From assembly GCA_028704125.1 (NCBI GenBank), contig JAQVLM010000281.1, forward strand, positions 1 to 5,009: DNA of 5,009 nt. Reading direction: 5' to 3'. Below the pieces are notes generated by a model. That model had not been told where the DNA came from and made no database searches. It saw only the letters and a list, made by a program, of their open reading frames with translations. The translations under genes were made by a program, and so were the position numbers. This document shows, piece by piece, positions 1-5,009 of this stretch. Within the stretch, counting starts at the first letter, position 1, and every line of letters begins with the position of its first letter. The stretch is from Opitutales bacterium. Its GTDB lineage: Bacteria; Verrucomicrobiota; Verrucomicrobiia; Opitutales; JAFGAQ01.

Positions 1-471
1 GCCCATTGAGGGGATCCCGGCATCACGCAAACCCGATTCAGCCTCTTCGAGCCAATGATTCAAGTCTGCCAGATAGCTCCCCAGCGCGCCGACCGTCAAC
101 TGATACTCGGGAACCAGTTCATGACTTGCCATCCAATCATCCACGAATCTCGCCGCCTCGATGCTCAACTCCTGCGAGACGTCCATATCCCGCGTATCCG
201 ACCAGGCATCAATCAAAGTAGCCGATACAATCAGCATCAACCCGGCCATCTCGATGTGGCTGACAACTGCCCGCCCCCGGTATACCACACGGTCTCCCCG
301 CACGATATGCACACTCTTGAGCACTTCGCTCAGTTGGAGGATCGAAAACGGATTGTAGATCTCAAATATCAACGTCGTCCTCGACACATGAATCAAAGTG
401 CCCCTGCCCACTTTGTCGTGGCAGTTTTTGAACACGACAATGCTGTCAATTCCTGAAAGAAAACCGGTCAT
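1..471 (-). CDS. PilZ-like N-terminal region of a probable SAM-dependent methyltransferase (partial, C-terminus off the left edge)
   Basis: The minus-strand frame is open from an ATG at 471 to position 1, giving 157 residues. Residues 10-90 look like a small beta-barrel of PilZ type: alternating hydrophobic strands, the stretch EIYNPFSILQLSEVL (about 37-51), then RVVYRGRAVVSHI (61-73) and GLMLIVSATL (77-86). Residues 95-150 look helical (EAARFVDDWM, GALGSYLADLNHWLEEAESG). From memory, this order (VFKN, IYNPFSILQLSEVL, YRGRAVVS, then a helical linker) matches the N-terminal part of bacterial class I SAM methyltransferases annotated as PilZ-like or 3-hydroxypalmitate methyl ester biosynthesis proteins. 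The methyltransferase domain itself would lie outside the window, so the activity is inferred. No clear Shine-Dalgarno precedes ATG 471; the frame stays open up to a TAG at 559-561, so a TTG at 480 or GTG at 558 is possible. The gene is co-directional with the psp operon, about 276 bp downstream. Confidence 0.6.
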   Translation of the reverse strand, partial: MTGFLSGIDSIVVFKNCHDKVGRGTLIHVSRTTLIFEIYNPFSILQLSEVLKSVHIVRGDRVVYRGRAVVSHIEMAGLMLIVSATLIDAWSDTRDMDVSQELSIEAARFVDDWMASHELVPEYQLTVGALGSYLADLNHWLEEAESGLRDAGIPSMG

Positions 472-747
472 AGAGATCAACAAACCGGATAACTTAGACC
501 CTGTTCGGAGGGAAGGCAAGAACCCTTGCAAGGAAATACTCCGGTTCGGCCGCGCCACCTATTCAACGGAATCCCAGAAGGAAGCTACTCCCGTTTCCTT
601 CTCAGCCGGACCTTCTCAAAGATGCAGGAACCGCATGGCGGGCATCAAAAACATGTGTATTCGGTCATCGCCCGGAAGGTCTACCCCCGAAAAGCGGAAC
701 CAGATGCAGGAGCCCCCGGTCAGGTTGACAGAATCGAAACGGTGGCC
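472..747. other. intergenic stretch after the psp operon
   Basis: No convincing complete gene is visible in these 276 bp on either strand. It contains an 8-bp inverted repeat at 576-602, a 10-bp palindrome CCTTGCAAGG at 524-533, and a 43-codon open stretch (619-747, minus) directly behind and in frame with the stop codon of the small PspB-like gene. That stretch has no start codon in its first 30 codons. A weak TTGCCT / 17 bp / TAAGTT arrangement on the minus strand (about 492-519) could be a promoter for the gene beginning at 471, but it matches the consensus poorly. Confidence 0.5.
576..602 (-). terminator. candidate hairpin at the end of the psp operon
   Basis: AGAAGGAA at 576-583 is a perfect 8-bp inverted repeat of TTCCTTCT at 595-602, with an 11-nt loop. 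It lies about 145 bp downstream of the last psp gene. No T-tract follows on either strand, so it is not a canonical intrinsic terminator. It could be a 3' end stabiliser, a processing site, or chance. Confidence 0.25.
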
Positions 748-963
748 TCAACGCGAGCTACGTTCCAAATCCTGGAAACGCCGCTCCTTTTCGTATTCCA
801 GCACTATCGTCTCCAGGCTTTCCACGCGCTTCTCGAGACGTTCAATGCGGGATGCATCCTGCTCCGACATACCTTGCATCGTCCGCATTTTACACCGGCG
901 CTTATACATATCTGACAAGATCCCGAGGGTGCAAATCAGAGCAATTGCGAACCACATATCCAT
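748..963 (-). CDS. pspB: small PspB-like membrane protein (second copy)
   Basis: This 71-residue protein has the layout of PspB (E. coli PspB is about 74 residues). A short N-terminal membrane segment (MWFAIALICTLGIL, residues 3-16) is followed by a basic stretch (YKRRCKMR, 20-27) and a coiled coil (RIERLEKRVESLETI, 39-53) with a charged tail. In the known system PspB sits in the inner membrane with PspC and helps recruit PspA away from PspF under envelope stress. The gene is the fourth in the minus-strand operon, 51 bp after pspC. The upstream sequence AGAAAGACCTCAATT gives only a weak ribosome-binding site. Its coiled coil is nearly the same as that of the other PspB-like protein here (RLEKR[IV]xxLETI), so the two look like paralogues. 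Which one is the functional PspB cannot be told from sequence. Confidence 0.75.
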   Translation of the reverse strand: MDMWFAIALICTLGILSDMYKRRCKMRTMQGMSEQDASRIERLEKRVESLETIVLEYEKERRFQDLERSSR

Positions 964-1014
964 AATTGAGGTCTTTCTTCTTCGAAATGTTTCGTTTCAG
1001 CAACGCGATTGTTT

Positions 1015-1407
1015 TCAGATATTGCGAAAACGCCTGTCCCAGTCCTTCTCAGGATCAGTGACTGCATCTTCCAAACGCTGCACTCTCGTCTCCAATCGCT
1101 TCATGATCGACTGCATGCGCTGCAATGCGGACAAGCGGGAACCGCCATAGGTGTTGTAGAACTCAGCCTCTTCCTCACTGCGGAAGGCAAGCACCGGCTC
1201 CGGGCGCATAACAATCGCGAGAATCACATACACGAGGAATACCGGGAACAGGTTCGACAGCAGGGCAAGGATCACAAAACTCGCCCGCACCCATACGACG
1301 GATATGTTGGTCCAATTGGCGAGGCCTTTGCACACTCCCAGAAATATGCCGCTGCGTGAACGGAACAGTCCTTCCTGGAAGTTCGGTTGGTTATCGGAGT
1401 TTTTCAT
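1015..1407 (-). CDS. pspC: PspC, envelope stress response membrane protein
   Basis: The protein has 130 residues, close to E. coli PspC (119). A PspC domain starts at about residue 12 with the family pattern LFRSRSGIFLGVCKGLANW and the Val/Trp-rich entry to the membrane (VVWVRASFVI, 38-47). The hydrophobic region 38-67 (ILALL...FLVYVILAIVM) is broken by SNLFP and is probably a re-entrant or two-part membrane segment. The cytoplasmic C-terminus is a coiled coil (MKRLETRVQRLEDAV, 102-116) ending WDRRFRNI, resembling the SRFRQL end of E. coli PspC. The ATG at 1407 was chosen over an upstream one at 1524 because the PspC domain begins right after it, the upstream part overlaps pspB in another frame, and AAAGGGA lies about 9 nt before it. 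The start overlaps the end of the preceding PspB-like gene by 17 nt, which suggests translational coupling. Confidence 0.92.
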   Translation of the reverse strand: MKNSDNQPNFQEGLFRSRSGIFLGVCKGLANWTNISVVWVRASFVILALLSNLFPVFLVYVILAIVMRPEPVLAFRSEEEAEFYNTYGGSRLSALQRMQSIMKRLETRVQRLEDAVTDPEKDWDRRFRNI

Positions 1408-1654
1408 TGCGGGGATTCCCTTTCTGATGACGGTCGTTTTCAAAATATATGGTTTCGAGTGCATCAATGCGCTTTTCGAGTCGCAGGAGAGACTGATGCA
1501 GCTCCTGTATGATCCGGGTCTCATCCGGAGAGGGGCTTCCCGCCTTTTGTTTTTTCATTGCATTCAGGATCAGCAACGTCAGCACAATCAAGGTGCCACA
1601 TATGACGGGTAGCCCGATGACGATTAGAACAATCAGTGTTGGATTTGGAGCCAT
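1391..1654 (-). CDS. pspB: PspB-like membrane protein (first copy)
   Basis: This 87-residue protein has a single strong membrane helix (residues 7-31, LIVLIVIGLPVICG then TLIVLTLLIL), a basic stop-transfer stretch (KKQK), and a coiled coil (LLRLEKRIDALETIYF, 56-71) followed by a polar tail. This is the PspB layout, in the usual place between pspA and pspC, so it is the better candidate for the classical PspB. It begins 34 bp after the pspA stop codon and overlaps pspC by 17 nt. The start is uncertain: a TTG at 1675 would add seven residues. The ATG at 1654 is preferred as the standard start codon, but neither has a good ribosome-binding site, so translation may depend on coupling to pspA. Confidence 0.78.
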   Translation of the reverse strand: MAPNPTLIVLIVIGLPVICGTLIVLTLLILNAMKKQKAGSPSPDETRIIQELHQSLLRLEKRIDALETIYFENDRHQKGNPRNEKLR

Positions 1655-1688
1655 GACATTCAGGATTATGGACAACTAGTGCCCGGTT

Positions 1689-2378
1689 TTATCCGGCATC
1701 CTGATCCGCCGACGGTGTCTTTTCAGCTCTTTTCTGACGCAGGTCCTCGAGTTCTTTCTCGATTTCCTCGTCCCGCTCGAGATCCGCGAACTGCGAATCC
1801 AGATCCTTTTTCACCCCGTAGTTGACCAGATCCGCATCCGCTTCCATCCGGTCAATCCGTTGCTCGAAAGACTCGAACTTCATCATTGCGGTCTTCGTAT
1901 CCACCTTTCGGATGCTGCTCTGAACCGCCTGACTCTGGCGCGCCCTTACATGGCGCTGCACCAACACCTTGTGTTTGTTCCGCGCCTGTTCCAATTTGGA
2001 TTCGAGTTCCTTGATGTCATTCTTGTATTGGGCCACGATGTCCTGAATCCGGATCGCCTCGGCTTCCAACGCTTCCACCCGCTTCAGCACGGCGCGTTTT
2101 TCCAACAGGGCTTCTCTCGCCAGGTCTTCCCGTCCGCGATCAATCGCCAACTGTGCCCGTTCGGTCCACCGCTCCAGCTTCTCCCGCACATCCGCCAGTT
2201 CGCGATTGCTCTTGGCAAGTTGCGCCATCGAACCCGCACACGATGCCTTGATTTCCACAAGGGTGTCTTCCATCTCGCGGATCATCAGACGGATCAGTTT
2301 TTCAGGGTCCTCAGCCTTGTCCAACATCGAGTTGATGTTGGAGCTGATGATGTCTTGGAATCTTGAGAATATGCTCAT
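1689..2378 (-). CDS. pspA: PspA, phage shock protein A (PspA/IM30 family)
   Basis: The 229-residue protein is almost entirely helical and coiled coil, close in length to E. coli PspA (222). The N-terminal amphipathic helix (MSIFSRFQDIISSNINSMLD, 1-20) is the membrane-binding element. It is followed by the family signature AEDPEKLIRLMIREMEDTL (22-40). Long heptad-rich helices follow (about 45-150), then RMEADADLVNYG (176-187) and an acidic/basic tail. PspA belongs to the ESCRT-III-like PspA/IM30/Vipp1 superfamily. By analogy with E. coli it inhibits PspF when the envelope is intact and assembles on damaged inner membrane to limit proton leakage. The start is secure: AGGAG (2384-2388 on the minus strand) lies 5 nt upstream of the ATG, and a sigma-54 promoter sits about 50-65 bp upstream. 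It is the first gene of the operon with the two pspB-like genes and pspC. Confidence 0.97.
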   Translation of the reverse strand: MSIFSRFQDIISSNINSMLDKAEDPEKLIRLMIREMEDTLVEIKASCAGSMAQLAKSNRELADVREKLERWTERAQLAIDRGREDLAREALLEKRAVLKRVEALEAEAIRIQDIVAQYKNDIKELESKLEQARNKHKVLVQRHVRARQSQAVQSSIRKVDTKTAMMKFESFEQRIDRMEADADLVNYGVKKDLDSQFADLERDEEIEKELEDLRQKRAEKTPSADQDAG

Positions 2379-2428
2379 ATTGTCTCCTTTTCGGTTGGTG
2401 AATCGGTTGTTGTTTTTGAAATCATTCT

Positions 2429-2444
2429 ATCATGTTCCGTGCCA
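2429..2444 (-). promoter_or_regulatory. sigma-54 (RpoN) promoter of pspA
   Basis: On the minus strand the sequence TGGCACGGAACATGAT matches the sigma-54 consensus TGGCACGRNNNTTGCW. The -24 half is perfect, and the -12 half is ATGAT instead of TTGCW, keeping the G. The GG-to-G spacing of 10 nt is exactly that required. The predicted transcription start is near 2418, giving a leader of about 40 nt before pspA. It fits the PspF-type activator encoded next door. Confidence 0.8.
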
Positions 2445-2509
2445 ATCGAATTCATATTTCTTAAGTGGTTGTTTGTGTGAACTTTATAGATTTCAATAAA
2501 CACAACCCC

Positions 2510-2554
2510 GACTCCGCTTGGATTCGATTATTGACCAAAACAAGCAGAGTTTGG
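2510..2554. promoter_or_regulatory. candidate PspF upstream activating sites (two palindromes)
   Basis: There are two imperfect palindromes. GACTCCGCTTGGATTC (2510-2525) has the symmetry GAnTCC-N4-GGAnTC. The second (2535-2554) has the symmetry CCAAA-N10-TTTGG. The two also share an inverted copy of one motif: ACTCCGCTTG (2511-2520, plus) and ACTCTGCTTG (2541-2550, minus), 9 of 10 identical. Their centres lie about 100 and 127 bp upstream of the predicted pspA start, the distance range at which PspF binds in E. coli. They overlap the region where a pspF promoter must lie, which would allow autorepression. The location and symmetry are seen; the binding is inferred. Confidence 0.5.
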
Positions 2555-2560
2555 TAATTT
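2531..2560 (+). promoter_or_regulatory. weak candidate sigma-70 promoter of pspF
   Basis: TTGACC (2531-2536) could be a -35 element and TAATTT (2555-2560) a -10 element, separated by 18 bp. The -10 match is poor (3 of 6). Transcription would start close to 2567, leaving a very short leader before the pspF ATG at 2577. No Shine-Dalgarno is visible there. The element lies inside the proposed PspF sites, so PspF binding would block it. Confidence 0.25.
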
Positions 2561-2576
2561 TCGCCAACAAGACCTT

Positions 2577-3671
2577 ATGAGCCACAACCCCTCCCTCCCG
2601 GATCCTATTGGAGAATCCAGTGTGTTTCTGGACTTCCAGGCGAGCCTCAGTGCAGCCGCAAAAGTCAACCGTCCGATCCTCATCATTGGGGAAAGAGGTA
2701 CCGGAAAAGAAATGGCCGCACGCCGCATTCACTACCTATCATCGCGATGGGAACGCCCTTTGGTCACACTGAATTGTGCCGCGCTTTCTGCCAATCTACT
2801 GGAAGACGAGCTATTCGGCCATGAGCAGGGATCCTTTACAGGTGCTGCAAAGCGACGCAAGGGGCGCTTCGAGGCAGCCGATGAAGGCACGCTATTCCTC
2901 GACGAAATCGGCCAAACCCCGCCGGAGCTTCAGAGCAAAATCCTGCGCGTGGTAGAATACAATTCGTTCGAGAGGGTCGGCAGTTCCGAGACCATCCACG
3001 TGGATGTGCGCATCATCGGAGCAACCAACTCCGATCTCCTCGCGATGGCCCACAAGGGACTGTTCAAGCATGACCTGCTGGACCGGCTGTCCTTCGAGGT
3101 GCTTTTCATTCCCCCTCTCCGGGCCCGGCAGGGAGATATTCCGATACTGGCAGAGCATTTTGCAACGCGGATGGCTTTCGAACTCGGACGCGACGAGATT
3201 CCGACCATCAGCCGGGAGGCATGGAAAACCCTCGAATCCCATAATTGGCCCGGAAACGTCAGGGAGCTTAAAAACGTAATCGAACGGGCCGTTTACCAAA
3301 GCCCCGACAACGTCATCCGATCGATCCAGATCAATCCGTTCGAGTATCCGTTCGGAACGCTGGATTGCGCTCCGTCGGGAGCTCAAGTGGCGGGATACCC
3401 GACCCCTACTCCGCCTCCCCCGGTTACCCCCCATCCGCCTCAAAGCCTTCGGGATATGCTGCTTTGCCAGCTGGGCAAATCCAGTTTCAAGGACATCGTG
3501 CAGAGTGTCGAGGTTGACTGCATGAAGATTGCCCTGGAGAAATGCACGTTCAACCAACGCAAAGCAGCCGATCTCCTGGGGCTGACCTACCATCAATGGA
3601 GGGGCTTGTACCGCAAATACTCCGATGTGTTCGGGCCCGACACGGAAGACGGGCCGGACCCGGAAAACTGA
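2577..3671 (+). CDS. pspF: PspF, sigma-54-dependent activator of the psp operon
   Basis: The 364-residue protein starts directly with an AAA+ sigma-54 interaction domain and has no N-terminal receiver or sensing domain, as in PspF. Visible motifs are Walker A GERGTGKE (38-45), the conserved Trp58 in SSRWERPLVTLNCAAL (corresponding to E. coli PspF Trp56, which contacts PspA), the sigma-54 contact loop GSFTGA (85-90, usually GAFTGA), Walker B GTLFLDE (104-110), DLLDRL (166-171) and WPGNVRELKNVIER (224-237). The C-terminal Fis-type helix-turn-helix is NQRKAADLLGLTYHQWRGLY (326-345), very close to E. coli PspF. It is longer than E. coli PspF (about 325 residues), partly because of a proline/threonine-rich linker (about 274-289) and an acidic tail. 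It is divergent from pspA. Known role: ATP-driven opening of the sigma-54 complex at pspA, inhibited by PspA. Lys164 stands where E. coli has Arg162. Confidence 0.95.
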   Translation: MSHNPSLPDPIGESSVFLDFQASLSAAAKVNRPILIIGERGTGKEMAARRIHYLSSRWERPLVTLNCAALSANLLEDELFGHEQGSFTGAAKRRKGRFEAADEGTLFLDEIGQTPPELQSKILRVVEYNSFERVGSSETIHVDVRIIGATNSDLLAMAHKGLFKHDLLDRLSFEVLFIPPLRARQGDIPILAEHFATRMAFELGRDEIPTISREAWKTLESHNWPGNVRELKNVIERAVYQSPDNVIRSIQINPFEYPFGTLDCAPSGAQVAGYPTPTPPPPVTPHPPQSLRDMLLCQLGKSSFKDIVQSVEVDCMKIALEKCTFNQRKAADLLGLTYHQWRGLYRKYSDVFGPDTEDGPDPEN

Positions 3672-3714
3672 TCCTCCCGGCAAACCCGGCCACACTCGGA
3701 TTCCTAAAGTCCAA

Positions 3715-3750
3715 CCCTCAGCCCGATCAAGGTCGGGATCAGTCGGAGGG
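3715..3750 (+). terminator. candidate hairpin between pspF and the convergent membrane gene
   Basis: A two-part stem can form: inner CCCGA (3722-3726) with TCGGG (3733-3737), and outer CCCTC (3715-3719) with GAGGG (3746-3750). GATTTTG follows on the plus strand, a weak T-run. The two genes converge here with only 67 bp between their stop codons, and the outer right arm lies within the end of the opposite gene. It is plausible as a weak terminator for pspF. Confidence 0.3.
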
Positions 3751-4536
3751 GATTTTGTCGCGGCATTCGGAACAGTATCCTTTGCCACCGGAATAGACAA
3801 ACTCACGCTCGGGATGATCCACGTCCGTAGCGCCGCATATCACACAAACATGAAATGGCTCCACTTCAGATTGCTTTCCCGCTGCTTTGACCTGCGCCTG
3901 CGGATTTTTTCTCTGCACGCTTCCCTTTGAGCGATACCGCGCCAGGATCTCCGGTCCGACAAAAATGAAAAAGTTCCCAACCCCTACCATCACCAACATC
4001 CGGGCGACCCATCCTCCGGTCAGAAATGTCACAAACAGCAAGGCCCAGGAGAGCATGGCCAACCACTTCACCTTGACCGGCAACACGAAAAAGATGAGGA
4101 ACTCGTGATCCGGATACACATAGGCAAAAGCCAAAAACACCGTGGTTACCACAAACAGATTACTGATCACCACATAGGGGAAAAAGAACATGCCGGCGAT
4201 TGCGGCCAACACGCTCAAAAACCAGCCGCAATACAGGAACATACAATACCGGAACGTTCCCCACGCCTGCTCCAATGCCATCCCCATCATCCAAAGGATC
4301 AACCACACAAAAATCACGAAGATCGGGTGAGTCGGAGGTATGCGGAAGACGAAGGTAAACAGCCGCCAGATCTCTCCCTCAGCCAAACTCGCGGGTATGA
4401 GCACCACGGCATCCATCGGATAACCCGCAAACACCTCAAGGCACCACAGGATCACTTGTCCGATCACCAAATACACCGTAATACCCGGGACAGCCAGCCA
4501 TCCCATTCGGCGCTCCAACCTATTCATTACTCCCAT
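3739..4536 (-). CDS. rhomboid-fold integral membrane protein with C-terminal zinc ribbon, probably not proteolytic
   Basis: This 265-residue protein has about six membrane helices (roughly 14-34, 72-86, 95-118, 120-141, 145-172, 178-194) and a cytoplasmic tail. Rhomboid-like landmarks are visible: GEIWRLFTFVF (54-64) at the L1/TM2 entry and ALEQAWGTFRYCMFLYCG (87-104), which resembles the LE-xxWG motif before TM3. The rhomboid GxSG catalytic serine motif is absent; the corresponding region reads VVISNLFVV. The TM6 histidine is also missing (WVARMLVMVGVGN). It is therefore more likely a pseudo-rhomboid or Derlin-like protein than a protease. The tail ends in a four-cysteine zinc ribbon, CVIC (231-234) and CSEC (255-258). 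The ATG at 4536 follows GGAAGG by 10 nt; a second ATG at 4527 is possible. It lies 90 bp after the tRNA-dihydrouridine synthase gene and converges with pspF. A specific function is not known to me. Confidence 0.75.
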   Translation of the reverse strand: MGVMNRLERRMGWLAVPGITVYLVIGQVILWCLEVFAGYPMDAVVLIPASLAEGEIWRLFTFVFRIPPTHPIFVIFVWLILWMMGMALEQAWGTFRYCMFLYCGWFLSVLAAIAGMFFFPYVVISNLFVVTTVFLAFAYVYPDHEFLIFFVLPVKVKWLAMLSWALLFVTFLTGGWVARMLVMVGVGNFFIFVGPEILARYRSKGSVQRKNPQAQVKAAGKQSEVEPFHVCVICGATDVDHPEREFVYSGGKGYCSECRDKIPSD

Positions 4537-4577
4537 TATACTGCTACCTTCCGATTTCCCGCTCTTACGACCGCCCC

Positions 4578-4607
4578 GCCCGTTTCGGGCAATACCCTGT
4601 CGAGGGT
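4578..4607 (-). terminator. tandem hairpins between dus and the membrane gene
   Basis: Two perfect 5-bp stems stand three to four bases apart: GCCCG-TTT-CGGGC (4578-4590) and ACCCT-GTCG-AGGGT (4594-4607). They lie in the 90-bp gap after the dus stop codon. No T-tract follows, so intrinsic termination is doubtful. They could instead protect an mRNA 3' end. Confidence 0.3.
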
Positions 4608-4626
4608 CGCGGAGCTACCTGCACAT

Positions 4627-5009
4627 TCACAACACAGAACCCCGATCGTCAAGACGTTCTCCCCGAAAGCCCAGGTATTCTTCTGCCAGAGCCGACAAGT
4701 CCTCTATCGTTTCCACCCGATGGATACCGGCCCGCAGCTCTCCGCTGCCCGGCATCCCTTTCACCAAACGGCAAAGTCTGGAACGCATCCACCCGATCGA
4801 ATGATCCTGTTTCTCAGGATGAAACACGGAATCCTGCAAACGCGCATACTCCAGAATACTATGCCACCTCATACCCAGGCCAGGCGACTCTGGAGCCATT
4901 CCGCTTTCGAGATGCTTCCGGATCGATGAAAAAATCCATGGTTCACCCAATGCCGCACGGCCAATCATCGCACCGCGAACCGCCGTTCCAGTCATGAAAT
5001 GGTGGACCT
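4627..5009 (-). CDS. dus: tRNA-dihydrouridine synthase, C-terminal part (start off the right edge)
   Basis: The frame is open from the right edge to a TGA at 4627-4629, giving the last 126 residues. The piece begins in the final strand of the TIM barrel with VRGAMIGRAALGEPWIF, the family's conserved FMN-phosphate-binding segment (usually VMIGRGALGNPWIF). A helical C-terminal domain with LCRLVKGMPGSGELRAGIHR and ETIEDLSALAEEYL is typical of DusB-type proteins. The enzyme reduces specific uridines in the tRNA D-loop using FMN and NAD(P)H. The catalytic cysteine and most of the barrel lie outside the window, so the subfamily (DusA, B or C) is not certain; DusB-like fits best. A Met at 4995 is internal, not the start, because the conserved barrel must precede it. 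Confidence 0.88.
   Translation of the reverse strand, partial: VHHFMTGTAVRGAMIGRAALGEPWIFSSIRKHLESGMAPESPGLGMRWHSILEYARLQDSVFHPEKQDHSIGWMRSRLCRLVKGMPGSGELRAGIHRVETIEDLSALAEEYLGFRGERLDDRGSVL

Noticed and set aside
398..1150. Plus-strand open frame of 250 codons across the left part
   Set aside because: It spans the start of the PilZ-like gene, the gap, and parts of two psp genes in antisense. The product is Arg/Ser-rich with no recognisable fold.
1408..1524. 39-residue N-terminal extension of PspC
   Set aside because: It overlaps the PspB-like gene in another frame, does not resemble PspC, and the internal ATG at 1407 has a better ribosome-binding site and gives the usual family length.
1860..2366. 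Plus-strand open frame of 168 codons opposite pspA
   Set aside because: It is a mirror of the pspA coiled-coil codons (Leu, His and Phe-rich); pspA on the other strand is unambiguous.
2465..2509. Inverted GTGGTTGT...ACAACC repeat as a PspF site
   Set aside because: The arms are about 25 bp apart and match over only 6-7 bases. It lies closer to the promoter than expected, and the palindromes at 2510-2554 are better candidates.
2892..3806. Minus-strand open frame of 304 codons opposite pspF
   Set aside because: It is antisense to the well-supported pspF and has no domain-like pattern; it also runs into the end of the convergent membrane gene.
4105..4929. Plus-strand open frame of 274 codons
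   Set aside because: It runs antisense across both the rhomboid-like gene and the dus gene. The product is rich in His, Gln, Arg and Pro with no recognisable domain, while the minus-strand products have clear family motifs.
1..5009. CRISPR arrays, tRNA or rRNA genes, insertion sequences
   Set aside because: I saw no regularly spaced direct repeats, no cloverleaf with CCA-like end, no rRNA signature and no transposase-like product on either strand.

Overview
The window holds a nearly complete phage-shock-protein (Psp) envelope-stress locus from a Gram-negative-type bacterium of moderate GC content. Genes sit mainly on the minus strand, with one divergent regulator on the plus strand. The organism cannot be fixed from the sequence. 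PspF/PspA/PspB/PspC with a sigma-54 promoter occurs in Proteobacteria and in Planctomycetes-Verrucomicrobia-Lentisphaerae type bacteria. My impression of the flanking genes (a PilZ-like N-terminal region probably leading into a methyltransferase, and a rhomboid-like protein with a zinc ribbon) favours the second group or a deltaproteobacterium, but this is a guess.

Layout, left to right. Positions 1-471 (minus) hold the first 157 codons of a gene that resembles the PilZ-like N-terminal part of a SAM-dependent methyltransferase family; it runs off the left edge. A gap of about 276 bp follows, with an 8-bp hairpin and a short open stretch behind a stop codon. The psp operon then reads right to left: pspA (1689-2378), a PspB-like gene (1391-1654), pspC (1015-1407), and a second, smaller PspB-like gene (748-963). 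A 198-bp divergent control region (2379-2576) separates it from pspF (2577-3671, plus). On the right are a minus-strand gene for a rhomboid-fold membrane protein that appears to lack the catalytic dyad and ends in a zinc ribbon (3739-4536), and the C-terminal 126 codons of a tRNA-dihydrouridine synthase (4627 to the right edge).

How it works (inferred from the E. coli Psp system): PspF is a sigma-54 activator without a receiver domain. PspA binds and inhibits it when the envelope is intact. The membrane proteins PspB and PspC sense stress and draw PspA to the inner membrane, which frees PspF to activate the pspA promoter. The control region fits this model. It has a good -24/-12 element upstream of pspA (2429-2444) and two palindromic sites about 100 and 127 bp upstream of the predicted transcription start, where PspF would bind and could also repress its own gene. 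The main departures from the textbook system are two PspB-like proteins flanking PspC, a lysine at one of the two expected arginine-finger positions of PspF, and a proline-rich linker in PspF.
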